Shown here piece by piece: positions 53,758-63,148 of a stretch of DNA of 64,000 nucleotides; position 1 is the first letter of the stretch, and every line of letters begins with the position of its first letter. The notes beneath the pieces are model-generated. The model saw only the letters and a list, made by a program, of their open reading frames with translations, was not told the DNA's origin and did no database searches. Source of the DNA: CAXBOO01 sp963977425 (lineage in GTDB: Bacteria; Bacteroidota; Bacteroidia; Flavobacteriales_D; Luteibaculaceae); assembly GCA_963977425.1 (NCBI GenBank), contig CAXBOO010000003.1, positions 62,001-126,000 of the forward strand. Direction: 5' to 3'. Made by a program: the position numbers and the translations under genes.

Positions 53758-56700
53758 ATGAAAATCAACAAGGTTTTAGTAGCAAACAGAGGCGAAATAG
53801 CAATTCGTATTTTTCGTGCTTGTGTCGAATTGAATTTAAAAACTGTAGGTATTTATACTTACGAAGACAGATACAGCCAGCACCGATACAAAGCTGATGA
53901 ATGCTATCAAATTGGTAATAATGACGAACCTTTAAAACCTTATTTAGATATCGATGCCATCATCAATGTAGCATTGAAAAATAATGTTGACGCCATTCAT
54001 CCCGGCTATGGTTTTTTATCGGAAAACCCAACGTTTGCAAGAAAATGCAGAGATAAGGGCATTATTTTCATTGGGCCTGATCCTGAAATAATGGACCAAT
54101 TGGGCGACAAGGTTTCTGCCAAATTGGTGGCAAAAGCCTGTAACGTACCTATTATTGAAAGCAATCAACAAGACCTTACTTCATTAGAAATTGCCATATC
54201 TGAAGCCGAAAGAATTGGTTTCCCAATTATGCTGAAAGCTGCTTCTGGCGGTGGCGGACGTGGTATGCGTGTGTTGCGCAGTATGGAGGATCTTGAAAAA
54301 GCTTTTCCTGAGGCCAAACGCGAAGCATTGAATGCCTTTGGCGATGATACCGTTTTCCTTGAAAAATACGTCGAGAATCCTAAGCATATTGAAGTGCAAA
54401 TTGCAGGTGATCAACACGGTAACATAGTACACTTGTACGAAAGAGATTGCTCAGTTCAGCGTCGTTTCCAAAAGGTTATAGAAATGGCTCCTGCGCCAGA
54501 CATGCCCGAGGATGCTCGTAATGAAATTTTGAATCACGCTCTATCGATTGCCAACCACGTTAAGTACAACAATGTCGGTACAGTTGAGTTTTTGGTCGAT
54601 AGTGATTGGAACATCTATTTCATAGAAGTTAACCCGCGTATTCAGGTGGAACATACTGTAACAGAAATGGTTACAGGAATAGATTTGATCAAAACGCAAA
54701 TATTTGTTGCTGCAGGGTACAAATTGTCTGATCCTCAAATAAAAATAGCCAGCCAAGAAGCCATTAAAGTGAATGGAGTGGCTATGCAATGCCGAATAAC
54801 TACAGAAGATCCAGAAAACAACTTCCAGCCCGATTATGGCACCATAACCACTTACCGTTCGGCTGCTGGTTTTGGAATTCGTTTGGATGTTGGTTCATTG
54901 TACCAAGGTGTTTCTGTAAGCCCTTTCTTCGACTCTATGTTGGTAAAAGTATCGGCTCACAGTCGCACTTTAGACGGCGCTTGCCGTAAGATGGATAGAG
55001 CCTTGCGTGAGTTTAGAATTAGAGGTGTAAAAACCAATATTCCGTTCTTGCTCAACATCATTCGCCACGACGAATTCAAAGATGGTTCTGCAACCGTTGG
55101 TTTTATTCAAAATCATCCTGAAGTATTCCAATTAAAAACGCAATTGGATAGAGCTACTAAAGCCATTAAATTTTTAGGTAATGTAGTGGTTAACGGCAAT
55201 CCAGATGTTAAATTTGTTGACGATAAAAAAATACTTACACAACCAATAATACCTATTTACGATCCGCTAGAACCTTATCAAAAAGGAACCAAAGATCTAT
55301 TAACAGAGCTAGGTCCTGATGGATTTAGTAAATGGTTGAAAGACCAAAAAAGCATTCAGTATACCGATACTACAATGCGCGATGCTCACCAAAGTTTATT
55401 GGCAACACGAGTTCGTACCATCGATATGTTGGCGGTAGCTGAGGCCTATGCCAAAAAACACCCGCAAACCTTCTCTATGGAAGTGTGGGGTGGCGCAACC
55501 TTCGATGTGTGTATGCGCTTTTTGTACGAAAACCCTTGGAAACGATTGGCTGACATTAGAAAAGCTGTACCAAACATTCTGCTGCAAATGCTTTTGCGTG
55601 GTAGCAATGCTGTAGGTTACACAGCGTATCCTGATAATCTAATTGAGAAATTTGTTGAAAAATCGTGGGAAACAGGTATCGATGTTTTCAGAATATTCGA
55701 TTCTTTGAATTGGATGAAAGCAATGGAAACTAGCATCAATGCCGTAAGAAACAAAACGGGTGCTTTGGCAGAAGTTGCATTGTGTTATACAGGCGATATT
55801 TTAGATCCAAAACGCAGCAAATTCAACCTTAAATATTACGTTCAATTAGCCAAGGATATTGAGAATTCTGGCGCTCATATTTTGGCTATTAAAGATATGG
55901 CGGGCTTACTAAAACCCTATGCTGCAACAGAATTAATTGCTGCTCTAAAAGACGAAATAAACATTCCAATACACTTGCATACTCACGATACATCTAGCTT
56001 ACAAACAGCTACTTATCTAAAGTCTATTGAAGCAGGGGTTGATGTGGTAGATGTTGCTCTTGGTGGACTTTCAGGGTTGACGTCTCAGCCCAATTTCAAC
56101 TCAGTTGTAGAGATGATGCGTTTCCACGAAAGAGAACAACAATTTGATATCGAAAGTCTGAACCAATTCTCTAGTTATTGGGAAACACTTCGCGAGTATT
56201 ATTACCCTTTCGAAAGTGGATTGAAAGCCAGTACGGCTGAAGTGTTCAAACACGAAATTCCGGGTGGACAATATTCTAATCTTCGTCCGCAAGCCATTGC
56301 ATTAGGTTTGGGCGATAAGTTTGAAGCCATCAAAAAACAATACGAAGAAGTGAACCACTTGTTTGGCGACATCGTGAAAGTAACACCAAGTTCAAAAGTG
56401 GTTGGTGATATGGCTCAATTCTTAGTAAGTAACGGAATTACAGCCAAAGATGTAATGGAAAAAGGAGACACATTAAGTTTCCCTGAATCTGTACAATCAT
56501 TGTTTAGAGGCGATTTGGGACAACCAGAAGGCGGTTTCCCGAAGGAGTTGCAAAACATCATCTTAAAAGGAAAAGAAGCTTATACCGATAGACCAAACGA
56601 ACATTTAGCACCAGTTGATTTTGATAAAGAATTTGCTGCGTTCGAAAAAAAGTTCCAAAAAGACTTTGGACGTCCTTTAGTAATGACCGATTTCTTATCG

Positions 56701-57210
56701 TGGAAATTGTATCCTAAAGTTTGGGAAGATGCTTACAAAATGCACATCGAGTACGATGATGTAGGCAAAATACCAACGAAAAATTTCTTGTTTGGTATGA
56801 AACCACACGAAGAAACTTCTTTTGAAATAGCTCCAGGTAAAACCATTATTGCTAAGCTACTCAGTATAGGTTCGCCTAATGCCGATGGTGTAAGAACCGT
56901 GTTTTTTAAAGTAAACGGTCAAACCCGTAACGTAGATATTATAGACAAAAACCTTGCTGTTGAAAAGGTATTGAATGCCAAAGCAGATGCGAACAATGAC
57001 AAAGAAATTGGGGCTCCGCTTCAAGGACTTTTGAGTAAAATATTGGTAAAAAAAGGTCAGTCTATCAAGAAGAATGATCCACTTTTTATAATAGAGGCTA
57101 TGAAAATGGAAACAACAGTTTTGGCAACTGCTACTGGAAAAATAGACCAAGTTATTCTTAAAGAAGGCAGTATGGTTATTTCTGATGATTTGGTAATCGT
57201 TTTAGGATAA
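53758..57210 (+). CDS. pyc: Pyruvate carboxylase
   Basis: 1,150 residues in one chain: a biotin-carboxylase/ATP-grasp region (ANRGEIAIRIFRACVEL at the start; AASGGGGRGMRVL glycine loop; NPRIQVEHTVTEM), a carboxyltransferase TIM barrel (DTTMRDAHQSLLATRVRT; LHTHDTSS), and a C-terminal biotinyl domain with K1116 in IEAMKME. It makes oxaloacetate from pyruvate and bicarbonate, replenishing the TCA cycle. A strong hairpin follows. Confidence 0.97.
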   Translation: MKINKVLVANRGEIAIRIFRACVELNLKTVGIYTYEDRYSQHRYKADECYQIGNNDEPLKPYLDIDAIINVALKNNVDAIHPGYGFLSENPTFARKCRDKGIIFIGPDPEIMDQLGDKVSAKLVAKACNVPIIESNQQDLTSLEIAISEAERIGFPIMLKAASGGGGRGMRVLRSMEDLEKAFPEAKREALNAFGDDTVFLEKYVENPKHIEVQIAGDQHGNIVHLYERDCSVQRRFQKVIEMAPAPDMPEDARNEILNHALSIANHVKYNNVGTVEFLVDSDWNIYFIEVNPRIQVEHTVTEMVTGIDLIKTQIFVAAGYKLSDPQIKIASQEAIKVNGVAMQCRITTEDPENNFQPDYGTITTYRSAAGFGIRLDVGSLYQGVSVSPFFDSMLVKVSAHSRTLDGACRKMDRALREFRIRGVKTNIPFLLNIIRHDEFKDGSATVGFIQNHPEVFQLKTQLDRATKAIKFLGNVVVNGNPDVKFVDDKKILTQPIIPIYDPLEPYQKGTKDLLTELGPDGFSKWLKDQKSIQYTDTTMRDAHQSLLATRVRTIDMLAVAEAYAKKHPQTFSMEVWGGATFDVCMRFLYENPWKRLADIRKAVPNILLQMLLRGSNAVGYTAYPDNLIEKFVEKSWETGIDVFRIFDSLNWMKAMETSINAVRNKTGALAEVALCYTGDILDPKRSKFNLKYYVQLAKDIENSGAHILAIKDMAGLLKPYAATELIAALKDEINIPIHLHTHDTSSLQTATYLKSIEAGVDVVDVALGGLSGLTSQPNFNSVVEMMRFHEREQQFDIESLNQFSSYWETLREYYYPFESGLKASTAEVFKHEIPGGQYSNLRPQAIALGLGDKFEAIKKQYEEVNHLFGDIVKVTPSSKVVGDMAQFLVSNGITAKDVMEKGDTLSFPESVQSLFRGDLGQPEGGFPKELQNIILKGKEAYTDRPNEHLAPVDFDKEFAAFEKKFQKDFGRPLVMTDFLSWKLYPKVWEDAYKMHIEYDDVGKIPTKNFLFGMKPHEETSFEIAPGKTIIAKLLSIGSPNADGVRTVFFKVNGQTRNVDIIDKNLAVEKVLNAKADANNDKEIGAPLQGLLSKILVKKGQSIKKNDPLFIIEAMKMETTVLATATGKIDQVILKEGSMVISDDLVIVLG

Positions 57211-57244
57211 AAAAATGCCGCAATTCTAAGTGAATTGCGGTTTT
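57211..57244. terminator. Bidirectional terminator between pyc and lolA
   Basis: A perfect 9-bp stem CCGCAATTC / GAATTGCGG with a 5-base loop, flanked by AAAAA on the left and TTTT on the right, between the convergent pyruvate carboxylase and LolA genes. Confidence 0.9.
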
Positions 57245-57268
57245 AATATTATGATGTGTAAGTTTTAC

Positions 57269-57913
57269 TTATCGGTTGTCGATAACTGTGTATTTGCTTT
57301 TACCAGAAAATGTAAATTCAGATTCGCTAACACTAGCGTTTCCATTAAAGTTGTCCACCAAATAAGTGTATTCTTCACCTGATTTTCCGTAAACCTTAAT
57401 TTTTTTCACTTCATTTTTGCCATTGATTACATACAATACCAATGTGTGGTAATTTCTAGATTTAGGGTCGATTGGAAATAATTTAATGACATCGCAATTG
57501 ATCGTACCAACCATTTGTTGCCCTTCGTACTTATGCCTAAATCCTTCTTCCCAAATACTGAAAACCGTTGAAGGGTCGATGCCATTTTCATCCATCAAAT
57601 CAGCAGTGTTTTCAATAATTACTTCTTCATCTTCTTTAGCAATTGTCCAAGTCGTAGTACCATCGTTAATTACTTTAAAGTCTTCAAGATCTAAACTGTA
57701 TTTGGTGTCTTTTAAGAACAATTTACCTGTTTGAGTAACTTTTAAATCGGCTTGTTTGTTCTCTAATACAGAAGTGAAATCAGCAGATATGGTTTTATAA
57801 GCTTTAGTAGCAGTACTTAAATCACTCAATATTTTTTTGCTTTTAGCATCTTCTTGAGCTGTAACAACTAGGGTAGTAAAGGTTAAAGCAATTGCTGTGA
57901 TGATATTTTTCAT
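57269..57913 (-). CDS. lolA: LolA-like outer-membrane lipoprotein carrier
   Basis: 214 residues with a signal peptide (MKNIITAIALTFTTLVVTAQ) and a LolA/LppX-type unclosed barrel: KTISADFTSVLENKQADLKVTQTGKLFLKDTKYSLD, VINDGTTTWTIAKEDEEVIIEN, FSIWEEGFRHKYEGQQM, IKLFPIDPKSRNYHTLVLYV. It should ferry lipoproteins across the periplasm. It is the last gene of the hydratase/ftsK/lolA unit, 18 bases after ftsK, an arrangement common in Bacteroidota. Confidence 0.88.
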   Translation of the reverse strand: MKNIITAIALTFTTLVVTAQEDAKSKKILSDLSTATKAYKTISADFTSVLENKQADLKVTQTGKLFLKDTKYSLDLEDFKVINDGTTTWTIAKEDEEVIIENTADLMDENGIDPSTVFSIWEEGFRHKYEGQQMVGTINCDVIKLFPIDPKSRNYHTLVLYVINGKNEVKKIKVYGKSGEEYTYLVDNFNGNASVSESEFTFSGKSKYTVIDNR

Positions 57914-57931
57914 AAAGGGTATTTTCTTGTT

Positions 57932-60391
57932 TTATTTTAATGAAGTCAAAAACTGTTCCAAAGATATAATGTCAGGGTAATTAACTTTTCTTGATTTGCT
58001 TCCTTCGTGTGGTCCAATGATTCCAACAGATTCTAATTGATCGATTATTCTACCAGCTCTGTTGTAACCAATACTCATTTTCCTTTGAAGCAAAGAAGTA
58101 GAACCTTGTTGATGCAATACTATGGTTCTCGCAGCTTCTTCAAACAGGACATCTCTAGGTTCGTCTGAGCCCATTCCGTCGGCAGAACCACCTTCCTCAT
58201 CAACTTCAGGCAATAACAAAGCTGTAGGGTAGGCGCGTTGACTACCAATGTAATCGCATATGTCATCTACTTCTGGAGTGTCAACAAAGCCACACTGAAG
58301 TCTTACAAGCTCGTTTCCTGGGCTGTATAGCAAATCCCCGCGACCAATCAATTGATCGGCACCACCGGCATCTAAAATGGTTCTAGAATCTATTTTAGAA
58401 GTAACTCTAAACGCTATACGTGCAGGGAAGTTTGCTTTTATAATACCAGTGATAATATTTACAGAAGGGCGTTGAGTGGCAATGATTAGGTGAATGCCTA
58501 TAGCCCTAGCCAACTGCGCAAGACGTGCTATTGGTTGTTCCACTTCTTTACCTGCAGTCATTATCAAGTCGGCAAATTCATCAACAACCAAAACTATGTA
58601 AGGCAAGTAACGGTGACCTTTTTCTGGGTTCAATCTTCTGTTGATAAACTTTTCATTGTATTCTTTAAGGTTACGAACCATCGCTGCTTTAAGCAAGTCG
58701 TATCGTTCGTCCATTTCTTTACACAGCGAATTCAGTGTTTTAACAACTTTCAGAGTGTCTGTAATGATTGCATCTTCTTCATCCGGTAATTTGGCAAGGA
58801 AATGACGTTCTATTTTATTGAACAGTGTTAATTCCACTTTTTTAGGATCGACCAATACAAACTTCAATTGCGAAGGGTGTTTTTTGTAAAGTAATGACAC
58901 CAAAATGGCATTCAATCCAACCGATTTACCTTGTCCAGTAGCTCCAGCCATAAGTAAGTGAGGCATTTTAGCTAAATCGGCTACAAAAACTTCGTTGTTG
59001 ATGGTTTTTCCAAGGGCAACAGGCAATTCGTATTTTGAATTCACAAACTTGTCTGACTTCAACAAGCTGCGCATACTTACAACGGCGGGGTTGGTGTTTG
59101 GGACTTCTATTCCTATGGTTCCTTTGCCCGGCATTGGTGCTATAATACGTATACCAAGTGCGGCCAACGACAATGCAATATCGTCTTCTAAATTTTTAAT
59201 TTTACTGATTCTAACACCTGCTTCAGGTATTATTTCATAAAGTGTAACCGTAGGGCCAACGGTAACTTTAACTTTGTCTACACCAATTTTGTAATGACCT
59301 AAAGTCTCTTTAATCTTGTTTTTATTCGCAATAAGTTCTTCTTCGTTGTATTCTAATTCTCTCTTTTTGTCGCCATGATCGGCAAGCAATGAAAGATTGG
59401 GCATTTTGTAATCCGATAAATCCAATTTCGGATCGTATTGGCCTTGTTCCTCAACCAATTTTTTCCATTTTTTATCGGAAACATTCAATTCATCACTTTC
59501 GCCAACAGTAATGTCCATTTCTTCAGAACTATCTTCAACAACCGGATTTTCTTCAATAATAGGGTCTTCAACAGCGATCTCTATTTCCATATCATCATCT
59601 TTTGAGATGATAGGTTTAGGTTTTTCAGGAACTACTTCAGGCTCTATTATTTTAATTTCAGGTTCAGAGTTTTCAGGTTCTTCAACTTTAAGACTGGTTT
59701 CGTGTATGTCATCATCATCCAATACATTTTCTCGGATAACTTTTTCAAAATCACTTTCAGGGCTAGGTTTGGTTTGTCCTAAAGATGTTTTGTTCTGAGT
59801 AAAGGATGTGATTTTAGCTTTTATATAAGCAAAACTTGATTTTAGGCTTTCTGGAAAGTAAATGAAAGCGTAAGAAAATATGAGGAATAATACAAGCAAC
59901 AATAATCCTGCTTTTCCTAATACTAGTGAGCCTTCGGTGTACATTACATAGCCTATTCTGCCACCAATAAATTCTCCGCTACCGGATAGTGTTGACAAAA
60001 GAAGAGGCAATAAAATCAAAGCCCAAATAAGGTGACGAAATACTTTTTTAAGTTTTAATTCTTTGAAAACACCAATGATTTTGGCTCCTACTAAAAATAT
60101 GAATGGCACAAAAAGAAGCGCCGAAATACCAAAGCTTCTGTAAACCATTAAGTGGGATAGGTAGGCCCCTAATTTCCCTAATCGATTATTTACAGCTTCG
60201 TCTGATTGCAATAATGCCCAAAATGTTTTGTTGGCAACTAGGCTAAAATCTTCTTTCCAACTTAAAAAATAGGTTGTGAAAGCTATAAGTAAAAACAAAC
60301 TAAATACAATGAAACCAAGACCGACTAAAGTTTTGTTTCGAGCACTTATTGGTTTTGTTTTGGTGTTAGTTGCAGCTTTTTTTTGAGCCAT
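57932..60391 (-). CDS. ftsK: DNA translocase FtsK
   Basis: 819 residues. The N-terminus has about four membrane spans (from about 22 to 180), and an acidic linker (about 210-345) carries a high density of Asp and Glu. The motor domain has Walker A GATGQGKS (483-490) and Walker B VVDEFADL (D604, E605), and the C-terminal gamma winged helix (from about 755, SIGYNRAGRIIDQLES) reads DNA orientation signals. It acts in chromosome dimer resolution at the septum. It begins 1 base after the enoyl-CoA hydratase gene. Confidence 0.96.
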   Translation of the reverse strand: MAQKKAATNTKTKPISARNKTLVGLGFIVFSLFLLIAFTTYFLSWKEDFSLVANKTFWALLQSDEAVNNRLGKLGAYLSHLMVYRSFGISALLFVPFIFLVGAKIIGVFKELKLKKVFRHLIWALILLPLLLSTLSGSGEFIGGRIGYVMYTEGSLVLGKAGLLLLVLFLIFSYAFIYFPESLKSSFAYIKAKITSFTQNKTSLGQTKPSPESDFEKVIRENVLDDDDIHETSLKVEEPENSEPEIKIIEPEVVPEKPKPIISKDDDMEIEIAVEDPIIEENPVVEDSSEEMDITVGESDELNVSDKKWKKLVEEQGQYDPKLDLSDYKMPNLSLLADHGDKKRELEYNEEELIANKNKIKETLGHYKIGVDKVKVTVGPTVTLYEIIPEAGVRISKIKNLEDDIALSLAALGIRIIAPMPGKGTIGIEVPNTNPAVVSMRSLLKSDKFVNSKYELPVALGKTINNEVFVADLAKMPHLLMAGATGQGKSVGLNAILVSLLYKKHPSQLKFVLVDPKKVELTLFNKIERHFLAKLPDEEDAIITDTLKVVKTLNSLCKEMDERYDLLKAAMVRNLKEYNEKFINRRLNPEKGHRYLPYIVLVVDEFADLIMTAGKEVEQPIARLAQLARAIGIHLIIATQRPSVNIITGIIKANFPARIAFRVTSKIDSRTILDAGGADQLIGRGDLLYSPGNELVRLQCGFVDTPEVDDICDYIGSQRAYPTALLLPEVDEEGGSADGMGSDEPRDVLFEEAARTIVLHQQGSTSLLQRKMSIGYNRAGRIIDQLESVGIIGPHEGSKSRKVNYPDIISLEQFLTSLK

Positions 60392-60392
60392 A

Positions 60393-61166
60393 TTACCACA
60401 CTTTTTTCTCTTTGTTTAAAAATGCGCTAATACCCGCTTGGCAATCAGCAGTTGCTCTACTATGAGCATTCATTTCAGCCGCCTTATTAAGGGCATCACT
60501 TATAGTGTTGTCTTGAACCATGTTGATCAATGCTTTTGTAGTAGTAAGGCTTGAGCCAGAACAACGTAGGCAAATTTCTTCAGCTTTGAGTTTAACCAAT
60601 TCATGTATGTCTTTATCTTCAATAACACCATTGATCATCCCCATTTTCAAAGCTTCATCGGCCGATATTAAATGTCCACCAAGCAATAATTCTTTAGCCG
60701 CAGCTTCGCCAACTTTACGCAATAAGAATGTAGCTACAATAGCAGGAATAAACCCTATTCTAACTTCTGTGTAGCCTAATTTGCATTCGGGAACGGCGTA
60801 AACCAAATCGCAAACTGTTGCTAAACCAGCACCACCAGCTATTGCATGGCCAGTAAGTTTGGCAATGATAATTTTTTTGTGATGGTAAATGATTTCGAAA
60901 AGCTCTTTAAGTGAGTTTGAATCTTCTAAATTTTCTTCAAATGTGTTTTTTTGTAGCGTTTCAAGATACTCAAGGTCAGCACCAGCACAAAAAGCTTCGC
61001 CTTCACCACTTAAGATGATGACTTTGCACGCTTCGTTGTTTTCTAGATCGCGCAATACATTTTTGAGTTCTACTACCAACTCCGAATTAAGAGCATTTCT
61101 CTTTTTCGGGCGATTGAGATTAACGTATGCTACTCTATTTTCTATATGTGAATTTACTAAAGCCAT
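60393..61166 (-). CDS. Enoyl-CoA hydratase/isomerase family protein
   Basis: 257 residues, crotonase fold: LNRPKKRNALNSELV, the oxyanion-hole segment SGEGEAFCAGADL, GHAIAGGAGLATVCDLVYA and the LGYTEVRIGFIPA block. The member may work in beta-oxidation or in branched-chain acyl-CoA metabolism. First gene of the unit with ftsK and lolA, divergent from argS. The neighbours suggest positional co-transcription only. Confidence 0.92.
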   Translation of the reverse strand: MALVNSHIENRVAYVNLNRPKKRNALNSELVVELKNVLRDLENNEACKVIILSGEGEAFCAGADLEYLETLQKNTFEENLEDSNSLKELFEIIYHHKKIIIAKLTGHAIAGGAGLATVCDLVYAVPECKLGYTEVRIGFIPAIVATFLLRKVGEAAAKELLLGGHLISADEALKMGMINGVIEDKDIHELVKLKAEEICLRCSGSSLTTTKALINMVQDNTISDALNKAAEMNAHSRATADCQAGISAFLNKEKKVW

Positions 61167-61259
61167 AGTTACTGCAAATAGCGAAAATATTCTTTCCTAA
61201 CCAAACACACGCCAAATAGTGCATTCTTTTCTCTTGAAACGATATTCGGCAAATACATG

Positions 61260-61291
61260 TTGTTAAAAAGTAAGTAATCGATTAGCTTTGT
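61260..61291 (+). promoter_or_regulatory. Bacteroidetes-type promoter of argS
   Basis: TTTG at 61260-61263 and TAGCTTTG at 61284-61291, with 20 bases between, match the -33 TTTG and -7 TAnnTTTG consensus. The argS ATG is 15 bases further, giving a very short leader. Confidence 0.7.
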
Positions 61292-61306
61292 TGCAAATTA
61301 ATAGGA

Positions 61307-63079
61307 ATGACCTTACAAGACTCTGTACAAGCTAGTATTTATAAGTATTTTGAAGACAACGGAATAGAGCGTTGTGGACTGCAATTTCAAAGCACAAAAA
61401 AAGAGTTTAAAGGTGAATTGACTTTGGTTACATTCCCATTAACACGCTTCATAAAAAAGAAACCAGAAGAAATTGGTGAAGAATTGGGTGATTATTTAGC
61501 CAAAACCAATCAGAACATAGCGGGTTTTAATGTTGTAAAAGGTTTTTTGAACTTAGAAACCGAAGATGAATTTTGGTTGGAATACCTGAATGAGTTGTAC
61601 GACAACAAATCACTTGGTCTTAAAGAAAATGAAAACCCGAAAGAAATATTAGTTGAGTATTCATCTCCAAACACCAATAAGCCACTTCATTTAGGACATC
61701 TTAGAAACAATTTCTTAGGCTTTTCGGTAGCTAATATTCTAGAATACGCTGGAAATGGTGTAAAGAAGGTTCAAATCATCAACGACAGAGGCATACACAT
61801 CTGTAAATCGATGTTGGCATGGCAGCGTTTTGGAGACGGTGAAACACCAGAATCTTCAGGACTTAAAGGAGATAAACTGGTTGGTAAATACTATGTTGCT
61901 TTTGATAAAGCTTACAAGGAAGAAATTGCGACTTTGATGACTGAGGGTAAAACCGAAGAAGAAGCAAAAAAAGAAGCCCCTATTTTACTGGCCGCACAAG
62001 AAATGCTGGTTAAATGGGAGCAAAAAGACGAGCAAGTTTGGGCGTTATGGAAACGTATGAACGGTTGGGTTTACAGTGGTTTTGACGTTACCTATGATAC
62101 AATAGGAGTTTCATTTGATAAATTGTATTACGAATCTGAAACGTTCCATTTGGGTAAAGAAAAAGTATTGGAAGGATTGGCCAGTGGTATATTCTATCAA
62201 AAAGAAGATGGTTCTATTTGGGTTGATTTAGAAGATGTAGGAATGGATCACAAGTTGTTGCTTCGTTCTGATGGTACTGCCGTTTATATTACTCAAGACA
62301 TAGGAACAGCTATACATCGTTTGCACGATTTCCCTGAACTGAATTCAGTAATATACACAGTTGGAAATGAACAAGATTATCACTTCAAAGTACTTTTCGA
62401 AGTATTGAAGCGACTTGGTTATGCATGGGCTGAAAATTGTTTCCATCTTTCATATGGTATGGTTGATTTGCCTTCAGGGAAAATGAAATCGAGAGAAGGA
62501 ACTGTCGTTGATGCTGATGATTTGGCTGCTGAAATGCAAGCAACAGCTCAGAAAATAACTGAAGAACAAGGAAAACTTGAACATCTTCAAGACGAAGATA
62601 AAGAAGCGCTTTACAAAAATATTGGAATGGGTGCCTTGAAATATTATTTACTCAAAGTTGACCCTAAAAAGCGCTTGATGTTCGACCCAACAGAGTCTAT
62701 CGATTTTCAAGGCAATACAGGACCATTTGTACAATACACTCACGCTAGAATAAAGAGTATTTTAACCAAAGCAAACAAAGAATTATCTGCTGTAAATACC
62801 GATTTACACATTAGCGAACAAGAGCGTGAAATTTTGGTGAAATTGTATGATTTTCCAAATATGATTCAAGAAGCAGCAAAAGCTTATTCACCGGCATTGG
62901 TTGCTAATTACACCTACGATTTGGTTAAGAGTTACAATAGCTTTTATCAATCTACTCCAATATTGAAAGACGACAATAAAATTGTTATGAATTTCAGGTT
63001 GGTGATGAGTCAAAAAGTAGCTGAGTGCATCAAGCAATCATTGAATTTGCTTGGTATTGTAGCTCCAGATAGTATGTAA
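61307..63079 (+). CDS. argS: Arginyl-tRNA synthetase
   Basis: 590 residues, the expected length. The class I signatures are SSPNTNKPLHLGHLRNN (HIGH variant HLGH) and the KMSKS-loop counterpart KMKSREGTVV. The N-terminal tRNA-binding (Add1) domain and the C-terminal DALR anticodon-binding region (VQYTHARIKSIL onward) are present. It charges tRNA-Arg. The gene stands alone behind its own promoter and ends at a hairpin. Confidence 0.97.
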   Translation: MTLQDSVQASIYKYFEDNGIERCGLQFQSTKKEFKGELTLVTFPLTRFIKKKPEEIGEELGDYLAKTNQNIAGFNVVKGFLNLETEDEFWLEYLNELYDNKSLGLKENENPKEILVEYSSPNTNKPLHLGHLRNNFLGFSVANILEYAGNGVKKVQIINDRGIHICKSMLAWQRFGDGETPESSGLKGDKLVGKYYVAFDKAYKEEIATLMTEGKTEEEAKKEAPILLAAQEMLVKWEQKDEQVWALWKRMNGWVYSGFDVTYDTIGVSFDKLYYESETFHLGKEKVLEGLASGIFYQKEDGSIWVDLEDVGMDHKLLLRSDGTAVYITQDIGTAIHRLHDFPELNSVIYTVGNEQDYHFKVLFEVLKRLGYAWAENCFHLSYGMVDLPSGKMKSREGTVVDADDLAAEMQATAQKITEEQGKLEHLQDEDKEALYKNIGMGALKYYLLKVDPKKRLMFDPTESIDFQGNTGPFVQYTHARIKSILTKANKELSAVNTDLHISEQEREILVKLYDFPNMIQEAAKAYSPALVANYTYDLVKSYNSFYQSTPILKDDNKIVMNFRLVMSQKVAECIKQSLNLLGIVAPDSM

Positions 63080-63100
63080 GAAATAATAAGTTTTTAAATA

Positions 63101-63130
63101 AAAAAAGCCGCTATTACAGTGGCTTTTTTT
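63101..63130. terminator. Bidirectional terminator after argS
   Basis: AAAAAAGCCGCT / AGTGGCTTTTTT, a 12-base stem with one G-T pair, 5-base loop, flanked by A- and T-runs. It lies between argS and the convergent phosphoesterase-like gene. Confidence 0.9.
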
Positions 63131-63148
63131 ATTTGTAATAATACAGGA